NCBI GenBank assembly: GCA_031290075.1
Contig: JAITOG010000100.1
Location: 1-6,425, forward strand
DNA: 6,425 nucleotides
Direction: 5' to 3'
Origin: Holosporales bacterium
Lineage (GTDB): Bacteria; Pseudomonadota; Alphaproteobacteria; BNTO01
Shown: positions 4,840 through 6,425 of the stretch, in pieces
Layout of the letters: each line of letters begins with the position of its first letter
Numbering within the stretch: the first letter of the stretch is position 1
Translations under genes and position numbers: made by a program
Notes under the pieces: model-generated
What the model saw: only the letters and a program-made list of their open reading frames with translations
Database searches by the model: none
Told to the model about the DNA's origin: nothing

Positions 4840-5784
4840 TCATTTTTTCTTAAACATAATTATTCCAAAGCCGCAAAGCAGCATAATCAGCGAAAGCCAT
4901 TGTCCTATTGTCAACATCAGAAAAACATCTGATTCTTTTAAAAAATCAATAATTATTCGAAAAAAAGCATAATTAATTAAAAAAAGTGCAAAAATTATGC
5001 CATGTACTTCTCTGCAGAAACGCACTCGCCAACATAGGCGCAAAATTATAAATGTTAAAAGCCCTTCGCCAATAGCTTCATAAATTTGCGTTGGATGCCT
5101 TGGATTTTCAGCTCCTCTAAAAATTACTCCCAAAAAAGATTGCGTTGGCTTTCCGTATAATTCGTTATTAACAAAATTGGCCAATCTTCCTATACCTAGC
5201 CCTATTGGAGCAACCGTTGCAATGATATCGGCGAATTGCCAAATATTTTTCTTTTTTGCCTTACAAAACAGCCATAACGCTATAATCATTCCAATTAATC
5301 CCCCATGAAATGCCATTCCACCTGAGCGAAAATCTAAAATTTGTATTGGATTTGAAAAATAAAAATGAGGATCAAAAAATAAAATATGTCCAAGTCTTCC
5401 GCCAATAACTATTGCAATGCAAGCAAGTACAAAAAAAGAGTCAATAGACTTCTTTCGTAACTCAATTTCTTCTGCAAATTTGTTCGTTGCTTTGAGGCTC
5501 GAATCCTCATGGGGTTTGGGGGAAATTTGTGATTTCCCCCAATGCCCCCCCTCATGTATATCTAATACACTCCGGTTCTGAGCTTCGGGTACTCCTTCAA
5601 CTTTGCTAGAAGAAATTGATTTCGAAAGAAGTCTATTATCTTCTTCTTTAAAAAATCGGACTTGTAAGCGTTTTGAATACCAAAGGGCAATCCATAAACT
5701 TACAACATATGAAACGCCATACCAATGTATACTAACTCCCAAAATACTAAATGCAATAGGAGAAATAGAGGAAGCATCAAACAT
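4840..5784 (-). CDS. lgt: Prolipoprotein diacylglyceryl transferase with R1 insertion
   Basis: Lgt is the inner-membrane enzyme that moves diacylglycerol from phosphatidylglycerol onto the lipobox cysteine of prolipoproteins, the first step of lipoprotein maturation. The 314 residues contain the family motifs in order: HWYG (20-23), GGRLGHI (128-134), HGGLIG (160-165, catalytic His region of E. coli H103), GRLANFVNNELYG (199-211, with R200, N203 and E208), RHPTQIYE (229-236), and R276 in the YAFFRIIIDF segment (likely E. coli R239). Several hydrophobic helices span the protein. Residues 50-114 are foreign to the family: they are encoded by repeat R1 and lie in the loop between helices 1 and 2, expected to be cytoplasmic. 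Removing them joins KEED to DSFFVLACIAIVIGGRLG and restores about 249 residues, near normal length. The insert is hydrophilic, in frame and stop-free, so the enzyme probably works. The start overlaps the iscU stop (TAATG), implying translational coupling. Confidence 0.96.
   Translation of the reverse strand: MFDASSISPIAFSILGVSIHWYGVSYVVSLWIALWYSKRLQVRFFKEEDNRLLSKSISSSKVEGVPEAQNRSVLDIHEGGHWGKSQISPKPHEDSSLKATNKFAEEIELRKKSIDSFFVLACIAIVIGGRLGHILFFDPHFYFSNPIQILDFRSGGMAFHGGLIGMIIALWLFCKAKKKNIWQFADIIATVAPIGLGIGRLANFVNNELYGKPTQSFLGVIFRGAENPRHPTQIYEAIGEGLLTFIILRLCWRVRFCREVHGIIFALFLINYAFFRIIIDFLKESDVFLMLTIGQWLSLIMLLCGFGIIMFKKK
5443..5637 (-). repeat. Palindromic element R1 inside lgt
   Basis: The ends AATAGACTTCTTTCG (5443-5457) and CGAAAGAAGTCTATT (5623-5637) are perfect 15-bp inverted repeats, extendable to about 30 bp with small gaps. 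A strong central hairpin pairs TTGGGGGAAAT (5516-5526) with ATTTCCCCCAA (5532-5542). The body matches the R1 copy before rne, read here in the sense direction of lgt, but lacks R2 and the 18-bp duplication. It has one extra codon (HEGGHWG against HKGHLG) and one extra base near the end. The total is 195 bases, exactly 65 codons, with no stop. TA lies next to GAC...GTC at both ends. Confidence 0.88.
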
Positions 5785-6179
5785 TATTGTTTTTCTATTG
5801 ATTTTTGTTTATTTTTATAATCTTCTATTGCTGATTTTACTGCATTTTCCGCTAAGACGGAGCAATGTACTTTTACCGGGGGTAAGGCAAGGTATTCAGC
5901 AATTTCCATATTGCGTATTGTTAGCGCCTCATCCAGCGTTTTCCCTTTAATCCAAGAAGTCACCAGGGAAGATGCCGCAATTGCAGAACCGCAGCCAAAT
6001 GTTTTAAACTTAGCATCTTCTATAAGCCCTTCTTCAGTAACTTTGATTTGAAGTTTCAAAACATCACCGCAAGCTGGCGCTCCCACCACTCCTGTTCCCA
6101 CAGTTTTATCCTCAGCATTCAGGGTACCAACGTTCTGTGGATTTTTACATAAATCAACAACTTTAGAACTGTAAACCAC
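5784..6179 (-). CDS. iscU: Iron-sulfur cluster assembly scaffold IscU
   Basis: IscU holds the nascent [2Fe-2S] cluster, taking sulfur from the cysteine desulfurase IscS and passing the cluster on with the help of HscA/HscB. The 131 residues align without gaps to E. coli numbering: cluster ligands C37, C63 and C106, D39 and H105, and the HscA-binding motif LPPVK at 99-103. GAPACGD (33-39) and FGCGSAIA (61-68) are intact. The start is GTG at 6179: the frame closes at a stop 21 bases upstream, no ATG or TTG lies between, and MVYSSKVVD matches the usual MAYS.KV N-terminus. No clear Shine-Dalgarno sequence precedes it. The stop overlaps the lgt start by one base, so the two are probably cotranscribed. 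Usual partners iscS, iscA, hscB and hscA are not adjacent on the upstream side, where an insertion-sequence-like region begins instead. Confidence 0.96.
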   Translation of the reverse strand: MVYSSKVVDLCKNPQNVGTLNAEDKTVGTGVVGAPACGDVLKLQIKVTEEGLIEDAKFKTFGCGSAIAASSLVTSWIKGKTLDEALTIRNMEIAEYLALPPVKVHCSVLAENAVKSAIEDYKNKQKSIEKQ

Positions 6180-6220
6180 AATTTTGCAACGTAAAAACTA
6201 ACACATTTTCAATATATCAA

Positions 6221-6246
6221 AATATTTGCCATAATTAATACTCTTT
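6221..6246 (-). repeat. Inverted fragment matching the 3'-edge gene, left arm
   Basis: The reverse complement of this 26-base stretch matches 6400-6425 at 25 of 26 positions. The match may go on past the right window edge. It lies between iscU and the putative transposase gene. In the reading frame of the right copy it would carry a TAA stop, so it is non-coding or a relic. The remainder of 6180-6348 shows no gene. Confidence 0.65.
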
Positions 6247-6348
6247 CCTTACCACCCTTCAGAGCTAAGTCCTAGAAATAAAAAAAGATAACACAATCAA
6301 AAAAAAATATTATATATTGGAGTATTAGTATTTTTTATTGGATTTACA

Positions 6349-6425
6349 ATGTTAGTAGAATATCTTAAAGAAGTGGAAGATGACCGGAGTTATCATGGAA
6401 AAGAGTATCAATTATGGCAAATATT
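6349..6425 (+). CDS. Probable ISAs1-family transposase, N-terminus, cut by window end
   Basis: Only the first 25 codons are present, from ATG 6349 with a weak GGA six bases before it. The residues VEYLKEVEDDRS then GKEYQLWQI fit the pattern L..L..V.D.R...G..Y.LW.IL found at the N-terminus of ISAs1-family (DDE) transposases. The frame is open upstream to a stop at 6289-6291 and would code for a hydrophobic stretch, but has no ATG, GTG or TTG before 6349. With so little sequence the family call is tentative; a membrane protein starting further upstream at a non-standard codon is the main alternative. The last 26 bases form one arm of an inverted repeat with 6221-6246. Confidence 0.5.
   Translation, partial: MLVEYLKEVEDDRSYHGKEYQLWQI

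Noticed and set aside
2019..5637. CRISPR array
   Set aside because: Repeats are long, few, palindromic, unevenly spaced and inside genes; no spacer pattern or cas gene is present.

Overview
The window is AT-rich and looks like a chromosomal segment of an intracellular alphaproteobacterium of the Rickettsiales/Holosporales type. The grounds are an ankyrin-repeat protein with near-identical repeats, an alphaproteobacterial-style RNase E with a charged insertion in its S1 domain, IscU, Lgt, decayed insertion sequences, and short palindromic repeats of the kind described as Rickettsia palindromic elements (RPEs). The taxonomic placement is an inference; no rRNA or other marker is present.

Layout. 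Positions 2-823 (+) hold the 3' part of an ankyrin-repeat gene whose frame is still open at the window edge. Positions 824-1150 contain no gene but two promoter-like boxes, an inverted repeat and Shine-Dalgarno-like motifs without genes. A small unrecognised membrane protein (1151-1798, +, GTG start) follows and ends before a good intrinsic terminator (1900-1927) and a weaker second hairpin (1979-2005). A 0.3 kb palindromic repeat (R1, 2019-2321) then fills the space up to the ribosome binding site of rne (2343-4265, +). Between convergent rne and lgt lies a 520-bp mobile remnant (4271-4790): two perfect 88-bp inverted repeats (R3) enclose a solo copy of an 87-bp palindromic element (R2) and the decayed C-terminus of an IS982-like transposase. 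On the minus strand iscU (6179-5784) and lgt (5784-4840) overlap by one base (TAATG) and probably form one transcript. At the right edge starts a gene resembling an ISAs1-family transposase (6349 onward), with a short inverted copy of part of its sequence at 6221-6246.

The main interest is the repeat architecture. R1 occurs twice: once in the rne leader and once inside the lgt reading frame, where it adds 65 codons (residues 50-114) to the loop between membrane helices 1 and 2 while every visible Lgt active-site motif remains. The rne copy of R1 carries R2 nested inside it, while R2 also exists alone at 4369-4455. R1, R2 and R3 are all bounded by TA dinucleotides, which suggests that they move by a related mechanism. 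The core genes cover RNA decay (RNase E), Fe-S cluster assembly (IscU) and lipoprotein maturation (Lgt); they are housekeeping neighbours rather than one pathway.
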